Shown: positions 15,161 through 22,758 of the stretch, one piece after another
How the letters are laid out: each line of letters starts with the position of its first letter
Numbering within the stretch: the first letter of the stretch is position 1
NCBI GenBank assembly: GCA_003660555.1
Contig: QMUK01000006.1
Span: forward strand, 1 to 23,705
DNA length: 23,705 bases
Reading direction: 5' to 3'
Source of the DNA: Thermococci archaeon
Lineage (GTDB): Archaea > Hadarchaeota > B88-G9
Made by a program: the position numbers and the translations under genes
The notes under the pieces: generated by a model
Seen by the model: only the letters and a program-made list of their open reading frames with translations
The model's database searches: none
What the model was told of the DNA's origin: nothing

Positions 15161-16003
15161 ATGCATGTTCCCCTCCTGATTGCCACAATTGTAATCACAG
15201 CGGGCGCGACGTACCTAGAGATAGATGAGACCGGAGATTGCTTAGAGGAAACTGTAATCATGATAAAAAACGTGGATGAAAGCCCAATTTGGGAAGTAGA
15301 GATAGAAATTGGACAGGCGGATAGTGTAGTAGTGATGGAAAAAGGAGAATTCGTGCATTCGGAATACGATCCGCCGTACCTCAAAGTAAAATTCGAAGAA
15401 AATCCCATATTGCCCGGAACCATTAGGGAACTCTCCATCTACAAGAACTACGTATCCAAGGCCAGATATGAGAGAGAAATAGACAGTTGGCACCTCAGGT
15501 ATTATCCTGAAAATGATCCAGCAGTCTTACTAATAACACTTCCAAAAGGAGCGGAACTCCTTCCGAATTCTAACAGACCAGAGAAAATATTTGTTAGAAA
15601 TGGGAGAATGGTTCTAGAATTTAGGAGAAATTCCACCTGGAAAAACATAGACATATATTACAAGATAAATCCAGAGCTCATGGCTGAAGAAAGTAGAGGC
15701 TACTGGATGAAGATAATTCCAATAGCGTCAGCACTTCTTGTGTTGTCTCTCATCATATCCATAAGGAGTAAAAGGAAAGCAAAAGAGTTAGCAGTGAAAT
15801 TAATGAGAGGAGACGAGAGAAAGATAGTTGAGATCCTAATGAATAGCGGTGGGGAGCTCACTCAAACAGAAATATGTAAAGAGACAGGATTTTCTAAAGC
15901 CAAAGTATCCAGATTACTAGATGAACTAGAGAAGAGAGGAGTGGTAGAAAGAAGAGAAATAGGCAGATTAAAATTCGTTAGACTTAGGGGTGATTTGAGT
16001 TGA
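15161..16003 (+). CDS. Membrane-spanning transcription regulator with outside beta domain and inside winged helix
   Basis: This 280-residue protein starts with a short signal or anchor segment (PLLIATIVITAGATYL). Residues about 20-180 form a beta-rich domain that should lie outside the cell. One membrane helix follows at about 184-204 (KIIPIASALLVLSLIISI), then basic residues, then a winged-helix DNA-binding domain at about 215-278 with TQTEICKETGFSKAKVSRLL and the wing VVERREIGRLKFVRL, a MarR/IclR-like layout. It is thus a one-component sensor that could act while anchored or after release. Its outside domain shares the pattern ITLPxGAxL, then Pro, Phe, and a GR or DR turn, with the last domain of the CHAT peptidase encoded just before it. 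The ATG at 15161 may be leaderless. Its stop overlaps the next gene. Ligand and target genes are unknown. Confidence 0.8.
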   Translation: MHVPLLIATIVITAGATYLEIDETGDCLEETVIMIKNVDESPIWEVEIEIGQADSVVVMEKGEFVHSEYDPPYLKVKFEENPILPGTIRELSIYKNYVSKARYEREIDSWHLRYYPENDPAVLLITLPKGAELLPNSNRPEKIFVRNGRMVLEFRRNSTWKNIDIYYKINPELMAEESRGYWMKIIPIASALLVLSLIISIRSKRKAKELAVKLMRGDERKIVEILMNSGGELTQTEICKETGFSKAKVSRLLDELEKRGVVERREIGRLKFVRLRGDLS

Positions 16004-16926
16004 ATTCAAAGCTAACACTCTCCTTGGTGTTCGCACTCATACTAATCGGAAGTTCCCTAGCTCTACCATTTGGAAAGCCAAAGGTAGAGGTGAAACTCAA
16101 TCCAAAAGACGCCAGAGTTGGATCTCCAATTTTCTTGACTGTATACCTAGAGAACGAGGACAAGCCAAAGGAGAGATTCGTAGTTTCCCTCAGGCTACCC
16201 CGAGGGATATTCTCTCCTAATCCAATTCAGAGTGTGACTCTCTTGCAGGGAGAAAGAAAAGCAGTTAAGTTCGTGTTAATCCCAAAGAGACCAGGACCTA
16301 CACGTTTCCTTCTAGAAGTCACGTCCGATGAAAGAGGAAGAATTCTCAGGAGGGAAATTCCACTACTGGTAGGAAGGCCTAGGACCCTAATAGAACCTAG
16401 AATCCTCAGGGCAGAAATTCCCATAGGAGGAGAGAGGAGTCTGACTTTCAGGATGAAGAGACCAGTTGGGATTGAAATAGAACCAGTAAAGACACGAGGT
16501 TTCGAAATAGAGCTAAAAGAAGTTAATCTCACCACAGGGATTGTTGAAATTGAGATAAGGGCACCAGAAAATATAGAGCCAGGGGAATACGTCTCAGCTC
16601 TATTATTGAGGCACGAAGGTGGAGAAGAAGTGGTTCCATTATTACTAGAGGCAATTGGGCCACGAGAAATGACTTTCGAGGTAGAGGACGGAACACTAGA
16701 ACTTAGATTGAAAATACTCTCAGCGAACAAAGAGATATCTGTTGAGGTAATTCCTCCCGGAGAAGCCAGTCCAGAAATATACGAAATAACCGAAGAGAGA
16801 TTTGGTTCGAGGAATACGATCAAATTGCATGGATACTTGTATATTTATAGGAATCCTCCTCCCGGAACTTGGAGGTTAGTGACCCACGTTCCTACCTATT
16901 TGGTGGTAGAGAAAAGAAGAAGATGA
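16000..16926 (+). CDS. Secreted beta-sandwich protein of unknown function
   Basis: This 308-residue protein has an N-terminal signal peptide (LTLSLVFALILIGSSLA) and no further membrane helix. The rest consists of about three beta-rich units of immunoglobulin/CARDB-like character. They are recognisable from repeated strands such as SPIFLTVYLENEDKPKERF, from phrases like IEPGEYVSALLL, and from the near absence of cysteine. There are no catalytic motifs. The start is the TTG at 16000, overlapping the preceding stop as TTGA, with GGGGTG seven bases before the codon. Translation is therefore probably coupled to the membrane regulator, and the product could be its outside partner, ligand presenter or scaffold; that is inference. 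Confidence 0.72.
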   Translation: MNSKLTLSLVFALILIGSSLALPFGKPKVEVKLNPKDARVGSPIFLTVYLENEDKPKERFVVSLRLPRGIFSPNPIQSVTLLQGERKAVKFVLIPKRPGPTRFLLEVTSDERGRILRREIPLLVGRPRTLIEPRILRAEIPIGGERSLTFRMKRPVGIEIEPVKTRGFEIELKEVNLTTGIVEIEIRAPENIEPGEYVSALLLRHEGGEEVVPLLLEAIGPREMTFEVEDGTLELRLKILSANKEISVEVIPPGEASPEIYEITEERFGSRNTIKLHGYLYIYRNPPPGTWRLVTHVPTYLVVEKRRR

Positions 16927-16927
16927 G

Positions 16928-17491
16928 CTATGGATAGAACTGGGATAGGAACCACTCTATTATCTTTCTTTCTGTCCTCCTCATTATTTCTGATATAGTA
17001 GAAGGAGATACCTGAAGTTTAGAAGCCAAACATCTTACGCCACACTTTCTCGGAGAATCGTAGAATCCTAGCTCATAAGCCATTCTCAGAACTTCTTCTT
17101 CCCTAGGAGTCAGAACGGTTACTTCTGAGTAGTTCCTTATGGATTTCACTTCCACTGAGGAAAGCGAGAGGAGCCTCTCCAGAGAATCCTTGTCACACAA
17201 CAACCTCAATACTATTTCCCCGCCACCTATAGTTCCAGAGAGGACAACGCAGCCAGTGGAGAGCACCTCTGCTATGCACTCACACTTCCTAATTTGTATT
17301 ATCCCTCTCTCCTCCCCTTCGTTAAATGTACATTCGTGTTCTTTGCTTTCTACAAGGGATATCCTTCTGTCAACTAGGACAGATATAGTTCCGTCTACCG
17401 AGAAACCGAGTATTCTGCCCTTCTTCTCGACAACCAATTTGAGAAGGGGACAGTCATTTGGTATGGAGATGCCAACAGTCACTAGTTTCAA
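16928..17491 (-). CDS. HTH_10 (bacterioopsin-activator type) transcription regulator
   Basis: This 187-residue protein has a C-terminal HTH_10 domain at about residues 128-183. The signature LTPREEEVLRMAYELGFYDSPR is followed by the recognition helix VSPSTISEIMRRTERKII. Residues 1 to about 125 form an N-terminal domain with several cysteines (NDCPLL, HECTFN, KCECIAE, TGCVVLS, LLCDKD); these could bind a metal or sense redox state, but this is not established. Proteins of this class control metabolic or stress genes in archaea. The TTG at 17491 is chosen as start because the TATA box at 17525-17532 gives a leader of about 12 nt. The stop lies one base from that of the convergent secreted protein. 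Confidence 0.83.
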   Translation of the reverse strand: MKLVTVGISIPNDCPLLKLVVEKKGRILGFSVDGTISVLVDRRISLVESKEHECTFNEGEERGIIQIRKCECIAEVLSTGCVVLSGTIGGGEIVLRLLCDKDSLERLLSLSSVEVKSIRNYSEVTVLTPREEEVLRMAYELGFYDSPRKCGVRCLASKLQVSPSTISEIMRRTERKIIEWFLSQFYP

Positions 17492-17524
17492 TTCTGCGAC
17501 CCTTCTCGGAAAGGAAGTTCAGAC

Positions 17525-17532
17525 CAATAAAG
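17525..17532 (-). promoter_or_regulatory. TATA box of the HTH_10 regulator gene
   Basis: The minus strand reads CTTTATTG, centred about 25 bp before an inferred start near 17503, again leaving a 12-nt leader to the TTG at 17491. Confidence 0.5.
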
Positions 17533-17651
17533 CTTTCTATACTCTTCTCCGGAAGATCACCAAGAAGATGGAGAATTTGGGAGAGAGAACAACTAGGGAT
17601 TGAGACCAAAATCTCTAGGGAGTGTCAAAAGGTACTCGTGAAAGTCGAATA

Positions 17652-17659
17652 CTTTAAAA
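17652..17659 (+). promoter_or_regulatory. TATA box of the S16 peptidase gene
   Basis: CTTTAAAA points to a transcript start near 17681. The ATG at 17672 would fall before that point, whereas the in-frame TTG at 17693 gives a 12-nt leader and has GGTGATC just ahead. This decides the start of the next gene. Confidence 0.6.
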
Positions 17660-17692
17660 CATCCTTATGGAATGACTAAGGCTGGTGATCAA

Positions 17693-18586
17693 TTGTCCAC
17701 AGATAGAACTCTGTTGGTGGCATCTCTACTAATCAATTTGACACTGCTTACTGCTTTCCTATCCTTCTTCCAAGAAGCAAATTCTACAATAAAACGACTG
17801 AATGAAAACATAGAGTCAATGAACTACGAGTTAGAAAGCCTAAGGAGTGAAAAGGAGTATCTAGAAATGAAAATAGAGAACTGCGAGATGATGAATGAGA
17901 GCTACAGGGAGCAAGTAGAGTACTATAGGGCCAAACTCAAGGAGGTCATATATTCTAGGCCGGAAGTGACTTACAGAGCGAGAGCTGAGATAGAAGTTCC
18001 AGCAGTAATAGAAGGAGAAAGGAAAGGTGCTATGATCTCGATTGGAGTGGAGATAATTCCTGGAGAGGGCAGAGTCCTAGTCCAAACCAAACCTAAGATG
18101 GGCTATTCATTCCAAGAAATGGCAGAAGTATCTGTAGAGGTTGCAGAAATGGTGACTGAAGTATCATTGGAGGGGAACGATGTGATATTCTACATAGAAG
18201 GTTCAGAATCAATAGAAAGAGTAGATGGACCAAGCGCAGGAGCAGCTATGGCAATAATAACTATTGCGGCTATACAAGGGAAGGAAATAAGGGAAGGGAT
18301 AACTATAACGGGTAGTCTCCTTCCAAATGGAGAAATAGGTCCGGTAGGTGGGCTAAAGGAGAAAATGGAGATAGCCAAGGCATCTGGATATCACACGATA
18401 CTTCTCCCTTTAAACGATTACGTGAGCGTAGTCAGAGAGAGGGAGAGATCCCCCCTGCCAGGAGTAAGGATAAAAGAGAAATTCGTGGAGAACATCCCCA
18501 TTTCAGAGTATGCTAGAGAAATAGGGATAAACGCTGTATTCGTGGATAACATTTTCCAGGCTATGAGCTACTTGATAGAGGACTAA
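17693..18586 (+). CDS. Membrane-anchored Lon-type (S16) serine peptidase without ATPase
   Basis: A 297-residue protein with an N-terminal membrane helix (LLVASLLINLTLLTAFLSFF), a coiled coil at about residues 28-80 (IESMNYELESLRSEKEYLEM), and an S16 peptidase domain. The catalytic Ser is Ser181 in VDGPSAGAA. The catalytic Lys is Lys224 in GGLKEK, 43 residues later, the same spacing as in E. coli Lon by my count of the remembered sequence. No AAA+ ATPase or Walker motif is present, so it probably cuts exposed or already unfolded proteins. It matches the archaeal group of stand-alone S16-like peptidases often listed as COG1750 (from memory). The coiled coil may drive assembly. With only one N-terminal helix, the side of the membrane on which it acts is uncertain. 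It ends 26 bases inside the convergent DNA ligase gene. Confidence 0.87.
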   Translation: MSTDRTLLVASLLINLTLLTAFLSFFQEANSTIKRLNENIESMNYELESLRSEKEYLEMKIENCEMMNESYREQVEYYRAKLKEVIYSRPEVTYRARAEIEVPAVIEGERKGAMISIGVEIIPGEGRVLVQTKPKMGYSFQEMAEVSVEVAEMVTEVSLEGNDVIFYIEGSESIERVDGPSAGAAMAIITIAAIQGKEIREGITITGSLLPNGEIGPVGGLKEKMEIAKASGYHTILLPLNDYVSVVRERERSPLPGVRIKEKFVENIPISEYAREIGINAVFVDNIFQAMSYLIED

Positions 18587-20291
18587 CACCTCCTTTTTTC
18601 TCCTCCTGTTTCCTATACATCTCCTCTATTTCTTGTATTGTAGATATTTCCTCAACACCCTTGTCCTCTCTTATCCTGACGAACCTAGGAAATCTCAATC
18701 CAAAGCCACTAGTATGTTTTTCCTCCGGAGACTTCTGTATTTCTTCAAACATTACTTCAAAGACTATTTTTGGCTCTATCCAGACATGTGGCTCTATTTC
18801 TGCCTCTAAAATTCCTGGCTTTCTTTTCATCACCAAAGATTTGAACTTCTCCGTTAGTTCTTTTAATTCATCGTCAGTAAACCCACTGCCAAGTTTCGAG
18901 ACAGTCAACAGTTTGTCGCTCTCTTCATCCCTAGCTGCCAGTAGATAGCTTCCGAAGACACCAGCTCTTTTACCTTTACCATAGAATGCTCCCACTACAA
19001 CCAAGTCTAGAGTATCTCCTCCTGGTTTAACCTTAAGCCAAAGGAATTCCCTCTTACCAACCCTGTAGGGAGAATTCAAGTCCTTAGCCAGTAATCCCTC
19101 GTGTCCTAGAGAGAGTGAGTAATTCAGGAAGTCCTTTATCTCCTTCTCGTCATCGCTTATTATCCTCTCAACTACGTGGAATTTACCTTCCTTTTGTTCT
19201 ATTATTTCCTCTAGGGTTTTCCTTCTCTCTTCATATGGAAGATCTATTTTCTCTACTCCCTCCGAGTAAAGTACGTCGAAGGCATGAAACTGAATAGGTA
19301 ACTCCCTAGAAACTTCTTCTATATTGTATTTTCTCCTTCTCCTGAGTACTTCCTGGAAAGGCATGGGTTTCCCCGTTTCAGGATTTATTGCCACTAGTTC
19401 TCCATCTATTATTGCTTTGTCCGGTTTTATGGAATCTAATGAGTCCTTAACCAAATCGGGGAACATGCTAGTGTAATTCTCAAGCTTTCTGGTGAAAATC
19501 CAAATCCTATCTTTCTTTTTGTGAATTTGTATTCTTATTCCATCCAGTTTTATTTCGAAGGCGGCTTTGCCAAGCCTCCTGATCACTTCATCTATGGAGT
19601 CCGCTCTCTGGGCCAACATAGGGGAAACAGGTCTTCCCACCTCAATTCGAATGTTCTTCAGTTCAGCTTCTCCTCCGAGTGCAGCCCTCTCTGCTACTAG
19701 GCTATAGTCCCCGGTGAACATGTATGCTCTTTCTACCAACTCAGGACTCACGTGAAATGCTTTAGATATGGAATCTCTAAGCCTCCCTTCAGCTATACCA
19801 AGTCTGAGCTCTCCCAAAACAGTTCTAACTATGTATTTTGCCTCTAATGGGGATGAATTAGTCAGGAGTTCAGATATCCACAAAATCTTCTTTTCTTGGG
19901 ATCCTTCTCCAGAGATCTCTGAGACTTTCCTCAGAACGCTGTATACCTTCTCTACAGAGAGAGATTCCCGAAATAAAGTGACCTGTCTTTTTTTCTTGAC
20001 CAATTCCTCCGCTACTTCACCCAAATCCCCCTTACTGAGCATCAATTCATCCACTTCTCTTCTGGAGTATCCAGTAGCCCTGGCAATAGCTTCCTTTATC
20101 AGTTGAGGCCCTATTCCTATTTCCTTTGATTCATATGGAGGGAAAATCTCCCCGAGGAGTAGCAAAACAACCTTTCTTATTTCTTCCTTAGGAGTTTCCG
20201 CCAATAACCTGGATATGAGCTCTACTTTATCCAAGTAAGAGGAGGTCTTCTCTAACTTTTCTTGGACTTCCACTAACTTGGAATACTCCAA
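18561..20291 (-). CDS. lig: ATP-dependent DNA ligase
   Basis: Seals nicks in DNA during replication and repair by way of a ligase-adenylate. The 576 residues match the archaeal type. An N-terminal DNA-binding domain covers about 1-220. The adenylation domain carries motif I FEIKLDGIR with active-site Lys248, motif III FHAFDVLY, motif IV HEGLLAKDL and motif V LWLKVKPG. A C-terminal OB domain follows, ending in a charged Ser-rich tail. The TTG at 20291 gives an N-terminus MEYSKLVEV, matching the usual archaeal pattern (M-x-Y-S-x-L), and stands five bases after GGGTG; a TTG at 20303 is the alternative. The 3' end overlaps the convergent S16 gene by 26 bases. Confidence 0.95.
   Translation of the reverse strand: MEYSKLVEVQEKLEKTSSYLDKVELISRLLAETPKEEIRKVVLLLLGEIFPPYESKEIGIGPQLIKEAIARATGYSRREVDELMLSKGDLGEVAEELVKKKRQVTLFRESLSVEKVYSVLRKVSEISGEGSQEKKILWISELLTNSSPLEAKYIVRTVLGELRLGIAEGRLRDSISKAFHVSPELVERAYMFTGDYSLVAERAALGGEAELKNIRIEVGRPVSPMLAQRADSIDEVIRRLGKAAFEIKLDGIRIQIHKKKDRIWIFTRKLENYTSMFPDLVKDSLDSIKPDKAIIDGELVAINPETGKPMPFQEVLRRRRKYNIEEVSRELPIQFHAFDVLYSEGVEKIDLPYEERRKTLEEIIEQKEGKFHVVERIISDDEKEIKDFLNYSLSLGHEGLLAKDLNSPYRVGKREFLWLKVKPGGDTLDLVVVGAFYGKGKRAGVFGSYLLAARDEESDKLLTVSKLGSGFTDDELKELTEKFKSLVMKRKPGILEAEIEPHVWIEPKIVFEVMFEEIQKSPEEKHTSGFGLRFPRFVRIREDKGVEEISTIQEIEEMYRKQEEKKGGVSPLSSSS
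18594..18599 (+). terminator. T-run terminator after the S16 peptidase gene
   Basis: Six T bases in a pyrimidine-rich tract eight bases after the stop codon. The run lies inside the last codons of the convergent ligase gene, where it encodes lysine-rich residues. Confidence 0.5.
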
Positions 20292-20311
20292 CCATACACC
20301 CAAAATAGTGT

Positions 20312-20331
20312 CATTATAAAAACATAAAAAA
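20312..20331 (-). promoter_or_regulatory. T-rich junction: terminator of the upstream gene and promoter of DNA ligase
   Basis: On the minus strand two T runs (ATTTTTTATG and TTTTTATAATG) follow the stop of the 754-residue secreted protein within about 40 bases and precede the ligase. The first probably ends transcription. TTTATAAT at 20320-20313 is a good TATA box and would start a transcript almost at the TTG at 20291; the first T run would instead give a 10-nt leader. Confidence 0.5.
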
Positions 20332-20348
20332 TTTGGGGGCGGAGGGGA

Positions 20349-22613
20349 TCACTCCTCCAGTAAGATCACTTTCACCGGCTGGGACTTAGTCCCCTTTATT
20401 TCCGGCTTCCCGTAGTATATGCTCACCAACCCTATTACTCGTACTTTCTGCCCAATGTTTAGAGCGACCTTCTTCTCCTTGAGTTTCCCGATCCACATGA
20501 AGACCAATATCTCCCCAGTTCCGTCATTCACTTTGAACCTCTGGTAGAAGTTACCTGTCTTGCTCTCATATAGGTCTAATATTTCGCTTACTTCTCCCTC
20601 GATCATGACCAACTTGTCCTTATATGCCTCAGGATTGTTTATTATGTCTCCTATCTTCACTAGGGAATACGGCATCTCCTCCACTACTTTCCCGGATGTC
20701 AGGTAATCCAATATGTTGAGGAACAACTTGGCGTTGTCGAAGAAGACTCCGTACTCTTGGTATATCTTTTCGATCATGTAGAAGGCCCTGTTCTTTATCC
20801 AGTCCGTGTCTCCGATCATCAAGACTGTTCCGTTGTTTCTGGCAATTGAGATCACTACCGGGAAGTCGAATATCTCTCCGTTTGTCGAGTCCTCGTCTCC
20901 CGTGGCTATGGTAGTTATCTCGGTCCCTAGGTATGGCACTACTAGAGGATCGTTCATTATAATTGCGTTGACTCCCCAAGTCATCTTTTCTCCTCTGTTG
21001 AAGTTGTATATTATGCTCCACATCTCCTGTGGCTTTGGATCACCGACTAAATCCCTGAGTATAGGTACTATTATTTTTCTGAACTCCTCGATTTCGCTCT
21101 CGTTTTGCACGGCGAGTTCCTTGGCCAAACCTATGTCAAATCCTCTGTGATGGAGTGTAGTGTACCTTAGATAATCGCTTGGATCCAAAACTCCCCTATC
21201 TGATACCCTATCTACTATTACCCATCCTTCGGTTATGTAGCTCCACTCCATCCTCTCTTTAGACAACTTCTCCGCGAGTAGTACTAGCTTACCTCCGTTC
21301 TTTACGAACTCTTTAACCTCGTCAACTTCTCTGTCGTCTAGGACTCTTCCCAAAGCAGGCATTATGAATACATCGTATTTCTTCATGTCCTCGTACTTCA
21401 GAGGTCTCTCGGTATGCGGTACTATTAAGTAGCCGTGTTTCCTAGCTATTGTAGAGATTATGGTGTAATCGTCGTAGGTTTCCATTCCATCCTTCCTAGA
21501 GAGGTCTCCCAAACATCTGTGTTCTATTAATCCCTCTTGCTCGTGTGAGACATCGAATCCTATTACTGCCTTTATCGGAGCTCTGAACTCCATCACTTCT
21601 GGTACAGCGAGACTTACTCTAGAGTAGCAAGCCATCTTGAAGTCCTCTAAGTTCTCTTGGTTCTCAGCAATTAAGTCCATGAACTGATATATTCCGTAGT
21701 AATCAGTGTCCATTTCCTCCGGGACCCAGGTGGAGTCCTCCTTGGAGTACTCGTATCCCTCCCTAGGAATCCTCTTCTCGGTGTAGAACATCATGTCATA
21801 CATCTGTTCCTCCAGTCTCCTGAAGTCATCTGCTAGAAATCCAACGAGATCGTCTTTCCCTATTTCTCCCACGAAGGTCCTGAATCTCCTCATGAAAACT
21901 TCCTTTAATATTTCAGTCTCCTCGGAGCCATATGGTCCAACGTCTTTCCAGTAGGTCGTCCTATGTGGAAGAAGCACTGGAACATATGAGTTCTTATATT
22001 TCTCTCCTAGTTCCAATCCATCTATGTAGACGCAGTAATCAGATGGACCACAATCTCCTAAGTGGAAGAAGACTATGCTCTTCTCTCCAGCTTTCTCACC
22101 TTTGGTCACAATCATTCCTGAGTTGGCTATCCTGTCCATCCAGTAGGAGTAGTCAACGCATTCCCCGTAAGCTAGAGCTTCTTTCGCGTAGGACGAGTAA
22201 TATTCTAGATCCGAGCACTTATCCTTGAAAGCCCTCCAGAACTCTCTCCTAAGCTTCCAGTAGTCTACGAATTCCTTCCAAGTCCTACCGAAGTACATCC
22301 CGTTCTTCTTCTCGAATCCAACGTATTCCTGGTAGAGGTATTCTATCCTCGAGAGGGCACCAGATACGGACCTTGCTCTATCCATTATCTTATCTATTGT
22401 TTTGCAGACGTCCTCGGTAGAGGATATGTAGCTATATCTCCCCTCTAGGCCATGAGTAACCACTTTCCTCGCTGCTGCCGCCCTAGTCTCTAACTCGCTT
22501 AGGAATTCGGAAGGATGCATCACTTCCTTCTCTTCCTCGTCCTGAGAAATCACTGCCGGTATGCTCGAAGTTAATATTATGCTAAACATCACCAATGCCA
22601 AGAGTCTCCTCAT
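20349..22613 (-). CDS. Secreted 754-residue protein with amidotransferase-like fold and C-terminal OB-fold
   Basis: It begins with a signal peptide (LLALVMFSIILTSSIPAVIS) and has no later membrane helix, so it should work outside the cell or loosely at its surface. Residues 25 to about 360 are helical and rich in Tyr, Trp and charged residues, with cysteines that may form disulfides (DKCSDLEYY, GECVDYSYW, LGDCGPSDYC). Residues about 375-630 look like a class I glutamine-amidotransferase-like fold: KYDVFIMPALGRVLDDREVDEVKEFVKNG, then GTVLMIGDTDWIKNRAF. No catalytic Cys-His pair is evident. Residues about 648-754 form an OB-fold with VMIEGEVSEI, FKVNDGTGEILVFMW and IGQKVRVIGLVS, of the nucleic-acid-binding type. 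Codons favour TTC, TAC and AAG more than neighbouring genes, hinting at strong expression. I cannot name the family. Confidence 0.8.
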   Translation of the reverse strand: MRRLLALVMFSIILTSSIPAVISQDEEEKEVMHPSEFLSELETRAAAARKVVTHGLEGRYSYISSTEDVCKTIDKIMDRARSVSGALSRIEYLYQEYVGFEKKNGMYFGRTWKEFVDYWKLRREFWRAFKDKCSDLEYYSSYAKEALAYGECVDYSYWMDRIANSGMIVTKGEKAGEKSIVFFHLGDCGPSDYCVYIDGLELGEKYKNSYVPVLLPHRTTYWKDVGPYGSEETEILKEVFMRRFRTFVGEIGKDDLVGFLADDFRRLEEQMYDMMFYTEKRIPREGYEYSKEDSTWVPEEMDTDYYGIYQFMDLIAENQENLEDFKMACYSRVSLAVPEVMEFRAPIKAVIGFDVSHEQEGLIEHRCLGDLSRKDGMETYDDYTIISTIARKHGYLIVPHTERPLKYEDMKKYDVFIMPALGRVLDDREVDEVKEFVKNGGKLVLLAEKLSKERMEWSYITEGWVIVDRVSDRGVLDPSDYLRYTTLHHRGFDIGLAKELAVQNESEIEEFRKIIVPILRDLVGDPKPQEMWSIIYNFNRGEKMTWGVNAIIMNDPLVVPYLGTEITTIATGDEDSTNGEIFDFPVVISIARNNGTVLMIGDTDWIKNRAFYMIEKIYQEYGVFFDNAKLFLNILDYLTSGKVVEEMPYSLVKIGDIINNPEAYKDKLVMIEGEVSEILDLYESKTGNFYQRFKVNDGTGEILVFMWIGKLKEKKVALNIGQKVRVIGLVSIYYGKPEIKGTKSQPVKVILLEE

Positions 22614-22655
22614 GTCTTCCCCCCCTGGGTTTTCATCCCCTTCTCTGGGACTTAG

Positions 22656-22663
22656 GATAAAAA
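22656..22663 (-). promoter_or_regulatory. TATA box of the 754-residue secreted protein gene
   Basis: The minus strand reads TTTTTATC, implying a transcript start near 22634 and a leader of about 21 nt that includes a G-rich ribosome site (GGGGGGGAAG) close to the ATG. Confidence 0.55.
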
Positions 22664-22700
22664 TGTTTTGCTCATCTGTCGGGATAATAACAGGATAAGA

Positions 22701-22758
22701 AGGGCTCAGGGAGCTGGGCTCCTCACATCTCAGAGGTTGAATGCATCATCATCGCCCC
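22701..22758 (-). ncRNA. C/D box guide RNA (sRNA) for 2'-O-methylation
   Basis: The minus strand holds, in order: terminal stem GGGGC (22758-22754); box C ATGATGA (22752-22746); a 12-nt guide; box D' CTGA (22733-22730); a C'-like box GATGTGA (22729-22723); a 13-nt guide GGAGCCCAGCTCC (22722-22710); box D CTGA (22709-22706); then GCCCT closing the stem. The layout and the 58-nt length are those of archaeal C/D sRNAs. The D guide pairs over 11 bases, two of them G-U, with the conserved 23S rRNA segment GAGCUGGGUUU. By the five-base rule it points to the C equivalent to E. coli C2579. From memory, yeast 25S carries 2'-O-methylation at the matching site (Cm2948). The 5' part overlaps the stop codon of the radical SAM gene. 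The D guide can also fold on itself, and the C' box is imperfect. Confidence 0.8.

Noticed and set aside
17672-17692. ATG at 17672 as start of the S16 peptidase
   Set aside because: It lies before the transcript start expected from CTTTAAAA at 17652; the TTG at 17693 has a ribosome site and fits the local leader length.
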